Positions 52,800-63,781 of a stretch of 64,000 nt of DNA are shown in pieces (positions within the stretch are counted from its first letter, which is position 1; the number at the start of each line of letters is the position of its first letter). The notes beneath the pieces were generated by a model. The model saw nothing but the letters and a program-made list of their open reading frames with translations, was not told the DNA's origin and did not search any database. A program made the translations under genes and the position numbers. Source of the stretch: Sclerotiophoma versabilis (Eukaryota > Ascomycota > Dothideomycetes > Pleosporales > Didymellaceae). The stretch is taken from positions 496,001 through 560,000 of the forward strand of contig JAAROD010000093.1 in the NCBI GenBank assembly GCA_012274445.1, given 5' to 3'.

Positions 52800-53435
52800 A
52801 TGTCCGCGGAAGCGACTTTGCAGGCTCTATCGGCCTTTTCAATGATCCAAACCATCAATTACGGTAGACAACACGAATTTTACAGTAAAGGCATGGCGAG
52901 GCTTGAGGGAACGCCAGCAGCACAGTACATGTACGCTGGAGCAGCGATGTGGCTTTTTGTCATTGTTGTAACCTCAGTTCTCCTCCTGCAAGCTGCACAC
53001 AGATGTACTGCTCAGTCTGGATCGCAGGCGAGCGGACCGTCAGCGCCGACCACCGCGAGAGACCTCATGGCTTCTTTCGACCGTCAATGGACTGGGTTTG
53101 AGGGAAAATTGGCGCGCTATTGGTTAGACAGGGATTGCGATCCTGAAGAAAGACCATTGGCACACGGCGATGGTCACCCTCATATCGTCTATGGAACAAT
53201 CCTCACGAACAATCGTTACAATCGCATTCTCCAAACTGAAAGAGCAATCGTGAGATTGACTCTGATCGCAGTCACTAGCATGTTTCTTCTTTGGATCGCT
53301 CAGTGGATGTTTTGGGCCGGACTAATCGACCTCAGCTCGAAAGAGTACGTACTACTGCGTATGCCCATTGTCACTATCAAACTGACCTCGTCAAGGTATT
53401 GTCCTCCTAAGCTTGAGCTTCTGACGGCTGTCTGA
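52800..53435 (+). CDS. Hypothetical two-pass membrane protein
   Basis: The frame from ATG 52800 encodes MSAEATLQALSAFSMIQTIN, GMARLEGTPAAQYMYAGAAM, a membrane helix (WLFVIVVTSVLLLQA), a hydrophilic loop with a tryptophan/aspartate-rich segment (DRQWTGFEGKLARYWLDRD), and a second helix (LTLIAVTSMFLLWIAQWMFW). A 51-nt intron at 53345-53395 (AAAGA|GTACGT ... AACTGAC ... CAAG) can be removed without changing the frame, giving 194 instead of 211 aa. An in-frame extension to 52725 exists. No family recognised. Confidence 0.5.
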   Translation: MSAEATLQALSAFSMIQTINYGRQHEFYSKGMARLEGTPAAQYMYAGAAMWLFVIVVTSVLLLQAAHRCTAQSGSQASGPSAPTTARDLMASFDRQWTGFEGKLARYWLDRDCDPEERPLAHGDGHPHIVYGTILTNNRYNRILQTERAIVRLTLIAVTSMFLLWIAQWMFWAGLIDLSSKEYVLLRMPIVTIKLTSSRYCPPKLELLTAV

Positions 53436-53627
53436 ACCATCACCTCTGCGGCAGTCACTGTTGTTGCGATGTCGCCGCGAGTCAAGTAACTTTTGTATCT
53501 GGAAGGCGGGGCCCCGATGACATGAGCCGTGGGAAGTTCAGCACTTGGACCACGCGTTTTCGAACAAAAACAGTAGTGTCTGGTTGCCTATATATGATGA
53601 AGCGACGAGAGGTAACTTGATGGCCCA

Positions 53628-53801
53628 TTACACTACCGCTCCGGTCGATGGGCTGTTTAGCACTGTCATCTTCCGCCTTTGATGTTGCTCATCCTCATCG
53701 CCGGACAATTCCAGGTCTGCCAGGTCAACGACCGCACCAGGCGCAGCGGCAGTATCGGCAGGACCATTAACGTCATGTCTCGTTGCATCCCCAGGAACCA
53801 T
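53628..53801 (-). CDS. Possible 57-aa acidic protein
   Basis: ATG 53801 to TAA 53628: MVPGDATRHDVNGPADTAAA, then VVDLADLELSGDEDEQHQRR. The acidic LELSGDEDEQ patch looks like a SUMO-interaction-type or C-terminal acidic tail. It may be the last exon of a gene whose 5' part is not recognisable. Low support. Confidence 0.25.
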   Translation of the reverse strand: MVPGDATRHDVNGPADTAAAPGAVVDLADLELSGDEDEQHQRRKMTVLNSPSTGAVV

Positions 53802-54149
53802 GTTAGATGAATAAGGTGTGTATGAATATTAGCACCGGGATCAACTACGCAAGGTCAAAATGGAAGGCACCAAAGGTAGCGTGATAGCAATCTAATGACA
53901 AGGAATAAGAACAAGGGTGACTTAAGGAAAGCAAAAGCGTCAGAAACCCGGCTTGTCTCTCCTTAGCGAGAGGTCATTGACGGCTGGCTTCACCACCATC
54001 ATCAGAGATCAAGAAGACATGATTTTCGTAACATTCAGTAAGCTTGCTGTATGCTATTTGCTTACTGTCGCCGGGCGCCAGATGGAATTCCTTCAACGGT
54101 CGCTAGTGACCCTCTCGTCATTGATAGCCTGGCTAATCATAATGGTCAC

Positions 54150-54770
54150 TGCTTTACACGAGAACAGGCACCACTGCCACGAGGATTGTAGACGTATTTC
54201 ACGGTGAGGAGGTGCAATTCGATCATGACCTGGTTGGAATTGGCGTACACGGGGCCACATACAGATATGCAGAACCAGGCCGCTTCTTCTGATGCCTTTA
54301 CACTTTTCTTGTCGGCAAGTTGGTGTAATGCACGACTATGACGAAGAAGGATGGCGTCTTCCCTGACCTTCTCACATCTTCGATATCCATCCGTGCCTAC
54401 AACCTCGACACAGAAAGCCCGATACTGGTCCCAGTGGTGTGATGAGTCGACACAGCAGTCTTTTCAGAAGGCGCACTGCCGTTCCGATCGGATAGCTATC
54501 TGATTCGATTACACAGACGATCAGCTGCAGAACCTAAAACACATGTAACATACCACAGGCTAGGCTGTTAGAAAGCTGCTGCAAATGGAGTCGTAGAAAA
54601 GTGCACTTGGTTGGAACTCAAGTGTCATCAACCAATGGCTGTAAGGACTAATGCTTTGAGGCTCCGCGTTCATTGTAGATATAATCTAGATGTTCGCTGG
54701 GATATAGGCGAGAAGACCTTGACGGAACAATTATGCTTACAACAGAGGTGTCACGTCTCTTAGGCACCCA
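54150..54770 (-). pseudogene. Gene relic with a frameshift
   Basis: Two long reverse-strand frames fit end to end. The first (about 54535-54430) reads VLQLIVCVIESDSYPIGTAV then RLLKRLL. The second (about 54460-54155) reads HHWDQYRAFCVEVVGTDGYR, RCEKVREDAILLRHSRALHQ and EEAAWFCISVCGPVYANS and ends in a stop. A one-base shift near 54455 separates them. Upstream, MNAEPQSISPYSHW starts at about 54680 and reaches a TAG just before a GTATGT donor. No known domain; the sequence looks coding, not random, so I call a decayed gene. Confidence 0.4.
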
Positions 54771-56378
54771 CGTCGGTGGCATGTCAGGCAAATCGTCGCG
54801 TCTGCATATGCGTCTCCACTACTCACCCAGAGAATAGTCCGCTATGGTGGGATACCAAAAGTGTGTAAAACCGAGGGTGTGGAATGCCAATCCGAAGCAG
54901 GCAAGTAAGCGTAAGAGTGAATGGCGAGGCGTTGACAGAGAATCACGATTGCATGATTTCGCCAGGCATCGAATTTTCACCTACAATGCTTATGCTTACG
55001 CTTGCGCGTGCTGTTTCTTTAGCTTGCTGCTGAGATGAACGCCGTGTCAGTGTTCAGGATGTAAGAGGGAGAATGCTGACGCTCTCAAAGCGAAGCTACG
55101 CTAAGCTATATCAAGCTGCTCAGTGACAGGTGGCCTCAGGCGCTAGTGCGCGATCGACGAGCGATCTTCGCGAGCTGCGATAGCTCAATAGCCCACGATA
55201 AAGATGAGATAGGGAATTATTGCAACCAGCCACTTCTTTTCCTGTCGCTCGAACCTGCCACAATATGTTAGGACTCAGCCTCACACGGACGACTCTGCGC
55301 TTGTAACGACGTATCACACTCTATCAAGAGCTCCAGCAACGTTGAGCAGACCGTTAGCGTATTTGATGAGTTTTCGTTGACCTCGCAAGAAGTGCCGAGG
55401 TGCGCGATCCTAACGCATGTCAAAACTCTCTCCCGGCCCAACGACTCCGATTCGACCCAAAACAGCGTCAGCTCAGCCGATTCTGTGAGCCTCTCGTCCT
55501 TCTTTATACACTTGGGCGCACAAGAGGGCCGCACATGTTCGCTTTGACGCCTATCGAAGAGGATCTGGTCCAACTGCCGCTCCTAAATCTTAGGAGCCTC
55601 TTCCTCAGAGGGTTGTCTTACATGTGGGACTACGACAAAAGTGGCGAGACGGTAACTGCGCTAGGGCTACAATCCACGCCACAGAGCGACATATGCTGGG
55701 TAGCTTGCAATTCAGGCTCGAAGATGAGGATTATAGAACGCTATCTCCGTCGGTCAGGATATCGACATTGGCGATGTCGGTAGACGGGTGCGAGATGTAC
55801 AGCGTGCGGACAAGCGGCTAGATAGGACTATCTGGGTGCCGCGCCGCGTTCTGAGCGATGTAGACATGACCACTGTCTTTCTTCAATAGAATAGGGGCAT
55901 CAGGAGGCAACCAAAGGTCTGGACTGCCAGGAGCAGCGATGGTCGGTGTGGCTGTCAATGCTTCGATTCAATCGCTACCTCGATGGTGTAAAGTCATCTT
56001 TTGAAATTTAGGCAGGCTCTAAAGAATGAGTGTGAAACCCATCGCATAGCGTACAAAAAAAAAGCTGGGCTCAGATCGACCTTTCGCGTGTAATGGGCCA
56101 CTCTCGAGCCAGTCTCTTTTCGACAATTCGGGAAAATCCTCTCGCCACTTCCATTCACAGAACTCACATTCGGGCAGTTCTGCGGGCCAGAATGATTGTA
56201 ACGGCAGTAATCACACGTGAGATCTCGTCTCTATTAAAAACGCGCAGATATGATGGTTTGCGAAATGGAATGGACGTCCTAACATCTCAAGTTGCGCCCG
56301 ATCGTTTCCCTGTACTGTATTAACTGAATCGAACGCGTCAGGGTAACTGCGAAGACTATTCCTCTAATCATCCCTTAT
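54771..56378. other. No supported gene
   Basis: A plus-strand frame at 55400-55783 (MFALTPIEEDLVQLPLLNLR, SYMWDYDKSGETVTALGL) looks partly coding but shifts frame at about 55700, so it may be another relic; I could not assign a family. The remainder is without signal. Confidence 0.3.
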
Positions 56379-57546
56379 CTATGACGTTTCAATTGCATCA
56401 CACTTCTGTCCAGATTCGGCTTCCGCAACTCTGACCCAGTCTGTATCTTGGCGGTGGTATGTCCCATACTTTTCGTCTTTGAAGGTAAAGCCTTTGAACG
56501 TATGCTCGCATTGGCCCTGCCCTCCTCCTTCGCCCAGCATGGCATGAACAAGCGGCGGGCGACCAGTCCAGAAGCTTGACCCTCCAAAGCATCTGAAGAT
56601 GAACTGCACAGGGATACCGCTGTCGCCGCTCCTCGAGCTCAGAGGCTCGGCATCTTCCGGGAGCGACTGCATGGGAGGATTCAAGTTCAGAAGAAATATG
56701 GGCCTCAGGTCTTCAATCCGTGCGACCGGGCCGTCAATTCCTCGAATGTCCTGAGTGTATAAAGTTCTGATCTTCTTCTCTGGGTCTCTCCAGTAGCAAT
56801 ACTTCGTTTGGATCTCTTGTTCACCACGACAGAACAGGTAGGAGAAATCTTTCCCCAAAACTTCTGGCACATCTAGTCTGCTCATGACAAGCGTGAGCTG
56901 CTCAAGCTGATGCTCTTCCGAGCCAAGGGAATCCCCTCGTAGGCTTGAGAGAAGGAGGTCGCCTTTGTACTGGAGATTGCCACGGCGGTCAAACACAGCG
57001 AGCACAAGCCGAGGTCTCGCTCTGTCCACTGTGAGACCGCTCAGGATGTCCAGATCAGCCCCAATTAGTACTATGTTTGCGTCTTCCGCGCTTTTGCTTT
57101 CCGCCCAGTCTTCACGCTGGAAGACAGCAGCCCACACTCTGTCGTAAGCACTGGACTTGAACTTGAACACATCAACTGCTTTCAAAGCCGATGAAGGAGA
57201 AAGGTGCGAGGTAGTCTTGTCCCACCCCTCTTGAGGAAGGTTGAGGCGGGCTGATAGTTTGTGTTTGTGTATCACATCCGCATTATTACTGATATCGAGT
57301 CAGACACATAGCCGCTCTAAACGTGCTTGAAAGGACTGCTTACAATACGTTCGACAGTGCCGATGCAGGCAGGACTTGCTTGACCTGTGGATTCTCTAGC
57401 TGCGGATTGGTATCGTCTACGGTCCGTCGAGCGGCCAGTTGTGGCTTACACCCAATGCGCTCTTCAAGATAGCGCATGGCTTCGCGCAGATCTTCTCTGA
57501 GTATCTCGCACTGCTCGTTAGAGCTCTCAAGATTTTCTTTCTGCAT
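56379..57546 (-). CDS. Hypothetical protein, 370 aa, two exons, downstream of the NLR
   Basis: Exon 1 57546-57344 (GTATT|GTAAGC), exon 2 57288-56379 (acceptor GATATCAG); 1113 nt in frame. The N-terminus is a coiled coil (EQCEILREDLREAMRYLEER). The main body is a well-formed alpha/beta-like domain: YDRVWAAVFQREDWAESKSA, NIVLIGADLDILSGLTV, VLAVFDRRGNLQYKGDLLL and YLFCRGEQEIQTKYCYW. The open frame extends to 57678 with a hydrophobic N-terminal segment and could have a further exon around 57650-57799. It follows the PNP-NLR on the same strand; co-function is possible but unproven. No family recognised. Confidence 0.55.
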
Positions 57547-58430
57547 CGTGAACCTAAGTGTGGTAGAATGTGGACTCTCTTGCTGTCGGTGATAGGTACA
57601 GAGAAGTTGGAGAAGTACCGTCCCAACGCACCATGAAATTGTCTTCAAATGAGGCGACAAAGAAGTCTTCTTCAGCACAGGCCCATATCATGTAGTTTGT
57701 AAGGTCGGCAACCCTTGCAGCCATCAATGTGACGAGGCGTAGCCAGCAAGAAGACGCCTGGCACTGGTAAGCACGTTGACAGGCGTCTAGGAACACCAAG
57801 GCGCACTACAACCTGTGCGAGGGCGACATCCATCGGCAGAGTAGTTCATAGAAACATCACGTTGGCTGCTGATGGGGCTGACCCTTGCGCAAGTTCACGG
57901 ACGAAGGAGCTGGTGGCGTAGCCAGCGTGATTATGGGCAGACCTGTAAAAGTGTTCTCAGAACGTAGAGCTGCTGTACAATTGCTACTGTACAGTGGCAG
58001 GAGGCCATCGATGTGTTTCTAGTCTTACAGTCGCGAGCACAATCGGTTTCCGGTTCTGCAGTCAGTTTTGTTCTCAACGCACGGTCCATACGACAGGGAT
58101 CCTTCCACATCTGTGCTAGCGCATTGCAGGCGTGACCGTGTAATGTATCTTATGCACCGTACAGAATGATGACAGACCGGACCTGTTACCTCGCTAGGTC
58201 GTAATCTTTCATTGCGGTCTTGCAGCACGAGAAAGGTGACCCAAACAAGCAATTTGGGCAAACACGCTGAGGTGCTGTGCAACTTACGTTGAATCCTTGC
58301 TAAGAAACAGTCTTTAGATAGCATTTTTCTTAACATGATCACGACTGTTGTCTGGCAAGCCTCCAGCTGCTTCAGATTGTTAACGCTTGTAAGTGGAGGG
58401 GACTAGTGCATGCTCCTTCTAGTCATACTG
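57547..58430. other. Unresolved spacer
   Basis: The frame 57554-57799 (-), with YMIWACAEEDFFVASFEDNF, may be an upstream exon of the 370-aa gene, but the 36-nt gap to the next frame is too short for a normal intron. The rest has no signal. Confidence 0.3.
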
Positions 58431-61400
58431 CTACGTAACAGATTGAGCAGAGCCAGCCGTAGTAGGGCTCCCGAGTGACGAAGAGGACGGTGCTTCGTCC
58501 GAGTCAACAGCCAGATCGGCGTAGATGTCAGCCAGAACTTCGACTGACACCAGCAACGAAGGATGATCCGCTCGAAGGACGCGAGTCTTGATCTCCACCA
58601 CGCCCTCGAGCAAGTCTACAGCCTTCTTCACCTGCCTGTCTGCTTGGTATGCTATTGCGAGCGCGTGCTGCGAATTCAGTCGGTCCGGGTGCTCTGGCGC
58701 CAGCGTCTTCTCTTCCACTTCCACCACGCGCTCCAGCAACTCGACCGCCTTCTGCACCTGTCCATCTGCTCGGTATGCTCCTGCGAGCGCGTGCTGCGAC
58801 ACCAGTCGTGACGGGTGGTCTGCCGCCAGCGTCTCTTCCGCTCTGACCACGTGCTCCAGCAGTTCCACCGTCTTCTGCACCTGCCCGTCTGCTTCGTATG
58901 CCACTGCGAGCGCGTGCTGCGACGCCAGTCGTGAGGGGTGCTCTGGCGCCAGCGTCTTCGCTTTCACTTCCACCACGCGCTCCAGCAGCTCGACCGCCTT
59001 CTGCACCTGTCCGTCTGCTTGGTACGCTCCTGCGAGCGCGTGCTGCGACGCCAGTCGGTCTGGGTGCTCTGGCGCCAGCGTCTTCTCTTGCACTTCCACC
59101 ACGTGCTCCAGCAGCTCGACCGCCTTCTGCACCTGTCCGTCTGCTTCGTATGCTCGTGCGAGCTCGTGCTGCGACGCCAGTCGGTCCGGGTGCTCTGGCG
59201 CCAGCGTCTTCTCTCGCACTTCTACCACGTGCTCCAGCAGCTCGACCGCCTTCTGCACCTGCCCGTCTGCTTGGTATGCTCCTGCGAGCTCGTGCTGCGA
59301 CGCCAGTCGTGAGGGGTGGTCTGCCGCCAGCGTCTCTTCCGCTTTGACCACAGCCTCCAGCAGCGCTACCGCCTTCTGCACCTGTCCGTCTGCTTCGTAT
59401 GCCATTGCGAGCTCGTGTTGGGCGAATAGTAGATCCTCATCGTCTTTTTCTAACATGCTTCTTAGTCTACAACACTCCTTCAGCCACGTCACTGACTCTC
59501 GGATCCTTCCTTCGATGTCCAGGCACCGACCGACCCACAAGCAGAGCTCCGACCTCTCTTCGATATCGCAGTCCTGCTCGGTCCTAAGCAGTCGCAGTGC
59601 GTGTGGCATGTATGCTCGCCACGTTTGTTGGTTGGCATAATCGTCAGATGGGAAGACTTCCGCAACATGCCGCATGGCGCCATCCGTCACTTCCGCCAGG
59701 TCGTCGTACTCGTTGATCCAGATCCATGTTGCCAGGTGCACCAGGCGGTGCACGTCGAACCACTCCTCCTCGTCGTCTGCCCTAGCTGCGTCGTCGCTCT
59801 CCTCTTCTGGCCCACGGCCATCGCTATCTCGTCTCGCCAGGAACGAGTATCCGCACAGTGTGCCAATCGCCTCTTCCATCCGCGCTTCTGACTCCGCCCT
59901 TGGTAGTAGCGATTGCGGTATGGCCTTCCACTCCACGCACGATATGAACCCCAGCAGGTCTGCTGCGACTGCGTCGTGCTTGCGGATCTGACCAAACGAC
60001 ACCACCCACGTCGTCGCCACTGCGTTTGCCGAGCCTTTGTACCGCGTGTCGTCGTGGAACTCTCTGCTCATCACGCGGACAAGGTCCTGCTCCGTGCTGC
60101 GAAGCAGTCGCAGGTACTTTGAGATGGACATGCGGTTCCTGTTTAGATAGGCGGCTGCCTGCGCAATCGCTAGCGGCAAGTCTGTCAGCTCGTCCAACAG
60201 CTCGTCCAGCAGCTTGCTCGTTGCCGCGTCGTCGCGGAGAAGGTCTCTCCTGACCAGCAACTTGGTGAGAAAGTCTGTTGCATCCTGCCGGCCCATCGCT
60301 TCTAGCTTTATGACATTACCGGGCGTCAACTCAGCCACCTCTGGCGTGCGCGTGGTGTACACAGTCACGCCTCCTTCACTCTCTGGCAGATAGTCGACGA
60401 TGCCCGGCGACTGTTCACTCCCAAACATGATGTCTGGGTCGTCCGCGTTATCCACCACCAGCAGCCATCGTCTTGCTTGGCTCGCGCTCAGCCACGCCTT
60501 CACCAGCTCTTTTGCATCCTCCTCTTTGTCTGCCGCCTGCGGTATGCCAAGCGCTTCTGCAATCCCCACGCATGCCTGCTCGAAGCTCTCCATGCTCACC
60601 GCTGCCACCCAAAAGATCGACCAGTCCGGCCGCGCCTCCTTGACCTCATACGCAAACTGCAGCGCTACCTGCGTCTTGCCCGTCCCGCCCAGCCCCACGA
60701 CAGACATCTTCTGGCAGTCCTGATCTACAAGCAGCCGCTGCCGTAGCACAGCGAGCTCGTCGCGCCGTCCGACAAAGTGTCGGTTCTTCAGGAAGGGTAT
60801 GCAGTACGTCGGCTTGACTAATTACTATCAGCGTCGACGCACCGCTAGCGACCGTTACGACAGCTACACTAACCGCTTGCATCGCGCGTCGTCTCCTCCG
60901 CCGTGCGCGACTTGGCCACCTCGACGGGTGGTATCACTGACAGCACCTCCTTCGCGTACCCCGCCGCCGTCGCTGCCGCATATGGCTGCCACCGCTTGTT
61001 CTTGTGCGAGTCCGCGTAGTCACAAATGCCGCGCACCACCAGACACGGGAAGCTGTTCATCAGTCCCGCCGCCTCCATCTCGAAGCACAGCACCCTGCCC
61101 AGCTCCGCGCTGACCTTGTCTCTCTCAGTGGCGCTCCTCATCACCTGGTTGCCCGATGCGATCGTGCCGTAGTGCGTCGCCACTTCCTCCTCGCTGTCGC
61201 GCGCCTCTCGAGCCTCGTGTCTGTCCACGCTGCACCCGTCGCACGTCTGCCCTCCTTCATGGTCGTACGCTGCTTCGAACAGGACGTCGGGCCCGGCTTT
61301 GCGGCGCTGGAACTTGCCGATGCCCTCTAGCTTGGCGATGTGCTCACGCAGCTTGCTCCTGCCCCGCAGCTCGTTCGCCCGCACCTTCGCGACTGCTGCG

Positions 61401-61849
61401 AGCAGCATCTGCGGTGGCGAGTTGAGCGCCCCTGTCCGCTCGAACCCGCTCGGTGTTGTCTTCCCTGCATCGTACTGCACCACTCCAGCGAACGTCCCGT
61501 GCGGCTGGCTGATCACCACGTCGCCCAGCCGCACGTCTGCCTCCGCGCTCGGCACGCCGCCGCCAATGCCCACCATCAGCCCGAAGCGCATCTTCTTGAA
61601 CGTCGCTTGCATCTGCGTTGCCACAGTCGCTGCTGGGTTGTTGCCGATCCGGCCAGCGGGCAGGCACACGATCGCGACGTTGTGGCCGCCGATCGAGCCG
61701 AGGGCGTACAGGTTCTCGTCGTTGTCGTCAGGGTCGCGCTCGAGGTCGGGGTGCTCCGCGTCGAGCATCTCCTGCGCGGCCGCCAGCTCGACGGGCAGCG
61801 CGCACACCCACCCCACCGTGTAGTCGTCGCGGCGCAGCGGGCGCGCCAT
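58431..61849 (-). CDS. PNP-NB-ARC-TPR NLR (STAND) protein, 1120 aa, two exons
   Basis: Exon 1 61849-60874 (AAGCG|GTTAGT), 56-nt intron, exon 2 60817-58431; 3363 nt in frame. Residues 1-320: PNP_UDP-type purine-nucleoside-phosphorylase-like domain (VGWVCALPVELAAAQEML, GLMVGIGGGVPS, FEMEAAGLMNSFPCLVVRGI). Then the linker IPFLKNRHFVGRRDELAVL and an NB-ARC ATPase: Walker A VVGLGGTGKTQVAL near 370, Walker B RRWLLVVDNADD near 445, TTRTPEVAEL as RNBS-B-like and DLPLAIAQAAAYL as GLPL. The C-terminus is an array of seven nearly identical 42-residue TPR units. This is a canonical fungal NLR architecture; related proteins act in heterokaryon incompatibility and non-self recognition. All key residues seem intact, so it is probably functional. 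GC content is markedly higher than in its neighbours. Confidence 0.93.
58560..59430 (-). repeat. Near-identical 126-bp (42-aa) TPR tandem repeat
   Basis: Seven successive units have the core AYQADGQVQKAVELLE and differ mainly at a few positions (for example AYE/AYQ/AYR, and the EVREKTL, EVQEKTL, EVKAKTL and RAEETL variants). Sequence similarity between units is high at DNA level, which is the signature of recent internal homogenisation, as reported for WD40, ANK and TPR arrays of fungal incompatibility NLRs. The variable positions would be the ligand-contacting surface. Confidence 0.85.
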
Positions 61850-62549
61850 TAGCGGTCGTTACGGTAAGAGGGGTTGTAGAGACGGATGTTGTCAGGATGT
61901 CGTGGACAGCGTGGAGGTGAAGAGAGGGGGCAGCCCCTCCGACCCTCAGCCTTGCGACCTGCACAGCCTCCATCTACCTGCATGTTGTCAGCTGCGAGTC
62001 GGCAGGCTGAGGTGGACTGTCGCGTTGACGCCCAGCAGCTGCCGCACCAAACGCGGGTGATGCGTGGGGGCGCTACGAGCGGCCCATTCATTGGTCGCCG
62101 CTGTGGAGCGCGCACCGGCGGCAGGACCTACTGTAGCAGCAGAAGCAGCCTGGGGGTCATTTCATCGCACCTTCAAACATCACCTATCGCGGGGATATTG
62201 CCAGTAAAAGCACCGGGTCACTCAACCCCTTCAGAGCTGCCTGCTGTCGTGGACGTTACACGTTTTCAAGCTTTCTTCAGCACCCTCCTATGTGGCTACA
62301 CACTGTTTTGCACTTCTGTAAGCGGCTGTCCACCCTGAGATGGGCTACAGACTAAGGCAACATCAGCCTCGGGAGCGTGGGTGGCGGAGAAGAAGAGTAT
62401 CAGCCAATGCGTAGACGTGCAATACAGCCCATCTTATCTTCTGGGCTCGTCTTCTAATCGTCTAGGCAGGATGCTACTGCCCCGGACCAGCAGTACATGT
62501 AGGCTTCACTCGACCGTAAACCAAGACTCCGCTGTAACCGGCTCGTAGA
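61850..62549. promoter_or_regulatory. Bidirectional promoter region between the NLR and the CorA-like gene
   Basis: The two genes are head to head, about 700 bp apart. The NLR-side half is very GC-rich. No TATA box is clear. The 5' exon of the CorA-like gene may lie in its last 100 bases, where an AT-rich acceptor-like CTCGTAG occurs just before 62550. Confidence 0.4.
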
Positions 62550-63781
62550 TTGATAGAAGAAGACGTGTTCTCGGCAAGCAAACAACCTGCGCCAGAGCTC
62601 GTACAATTCTTCCAGATCCCTAGACAACTACTCACGGGAGTGTATCGGCGCTCGAATGGATTCTTCAGCTCTGCAGAGTCCTTTGATCAGGATGGACACC
62701 TCGAGTCTTCCTGTAAGATATTGGCAGTCTCTATCAAAAGCAGATGCTCACTCGTTCCACATCACAGACACGTGGTTCCGCGTCTTGGTCAAAATGGCTG
62801 CTCACGATGCCAGCTCAAGCTACGCCTGGCACGAGATGACCTTCTGTTCCCGGTGGGTCTCCGGTCGTTGCGCGATCCTGTGCATTGGTGCATCTTCTTT
62901 GTTTGGGGCGCAGCTTCAAGATGCTCTTGATCGACTAGAGACAACACTGCCGCCTGAGGAGCCGTACTCGCTGCATGTACCCCTCCTAGAGGCAGTGGTC
63001 TCTATGCACGACTCATCTGTTTGGTCCGTGCGCGACGTTGTGCGGGCTGTCGAGAAGGCAAGTAAAGGCCAAGCGAGAAGACATCCGCAATGTTGATAAC
63101 AAGGGACTAGGACCGCTCACTTCCAGCCCGCGGATCCCACGGCTTTCTCATGATGCACGAGGCAGCACGTCACGCCATCCATTCTTTTGAGACGCTTAGC
63201 GTACTTGTCGAGACGGTAGAAGCTATGCAGCAACATGTCGTATATCTTGCGGGCAAGAGCAAGCAGCCAAGCAGAGGCAGGCCGGAAGCGTCACACCGAT
63301 TACACATGCACGTGGACGCCCAGGCGCGGATGCTTCGCAACTTGCTCCTGCGATCGCTGTCAAACAAAGAGCGGCTGCAAAACGAGATTGCTCTTGTAGG
63401 CGACTCACTTGGTTATGGGCACATGGATGCTGACAGTTGGTCAGGCGTACAACACGATCGCCCAGCGAGACAGCCAGGTCATGACGGGGCTGGGAGAGGC
63501 AGCGAGGCGTGACAGTGGCGCCATGAGGACGATTGCAGTAGTGACGATGGCTTTCCTACCTCCAACCTTCTTGTCGGTGTGTAGCTTCCGCCTTTGCACG
63601 ACACTTGACTGACGCTAAGCAGGCGATCTTCAGCATGAGCTTTTTCGACTACACGCCCGGACAGGGCAGTAGTGGATGGTCAGTGTCTGACAAGTTCTGG
63701 GTATACTGGGTATGTGCCGTGCCGCTGACGTGTCTGATACTAATGGTCTGGTACTGGCGACAGAGACGAGTGAAGGGGTAA
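62550..63781 (+). CDS. CorA-like membrane protein, about 338 aa, five exons recognised
   Basis: Exons are 62550-62712, 62768-63061, 63127-63395, 63445-63576 and 63623-63781. Donors GTAAGA, GTAAAG, GTAGGC and GTGTGT, introns 46-65 nt, 1017 nt in frame. The N-terminal domain has QFFQIPRQLLTGVYRRSNGF and YAWHEMTFCSRW. A helical region follows (MMHEAARHAIHSFETLSVLV ... RLQNEIAL then AYNTIAQRDSQVM). The end is the CorA-type membrane unit: AMRTIAVVTMAFLPPTFLS, AIFSMSFFDY and WVYWVCAVPLTCLILMVWYW. The GMN motif of true Mg channels is replaced by MSFFDY-like sequence, as in the ascomycete CorA-like family often next to HET/NLR genes. No ATG precedes the first codon in frame, so a 5' exon is missing from this model. 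Confidence 0.75.

Noticed and set aside
58588..59640. Long plus-strand frame (350 codons, Ser/Cys/Thr-rich) and three parallel ones antisense to the NLR
   Set aside because: They are shadows of the highly repetitive, GC-rich TPR coding sequence on the other strand; the repeat period, not protein logic, keeps them open.
61299..61852. Plus-strand frames of 170-174 codons antisense to the PNP domain
   Set aside because: High GC reduces stop frequency; the reverse strand has an unambiguous PNP domain in the same bases.
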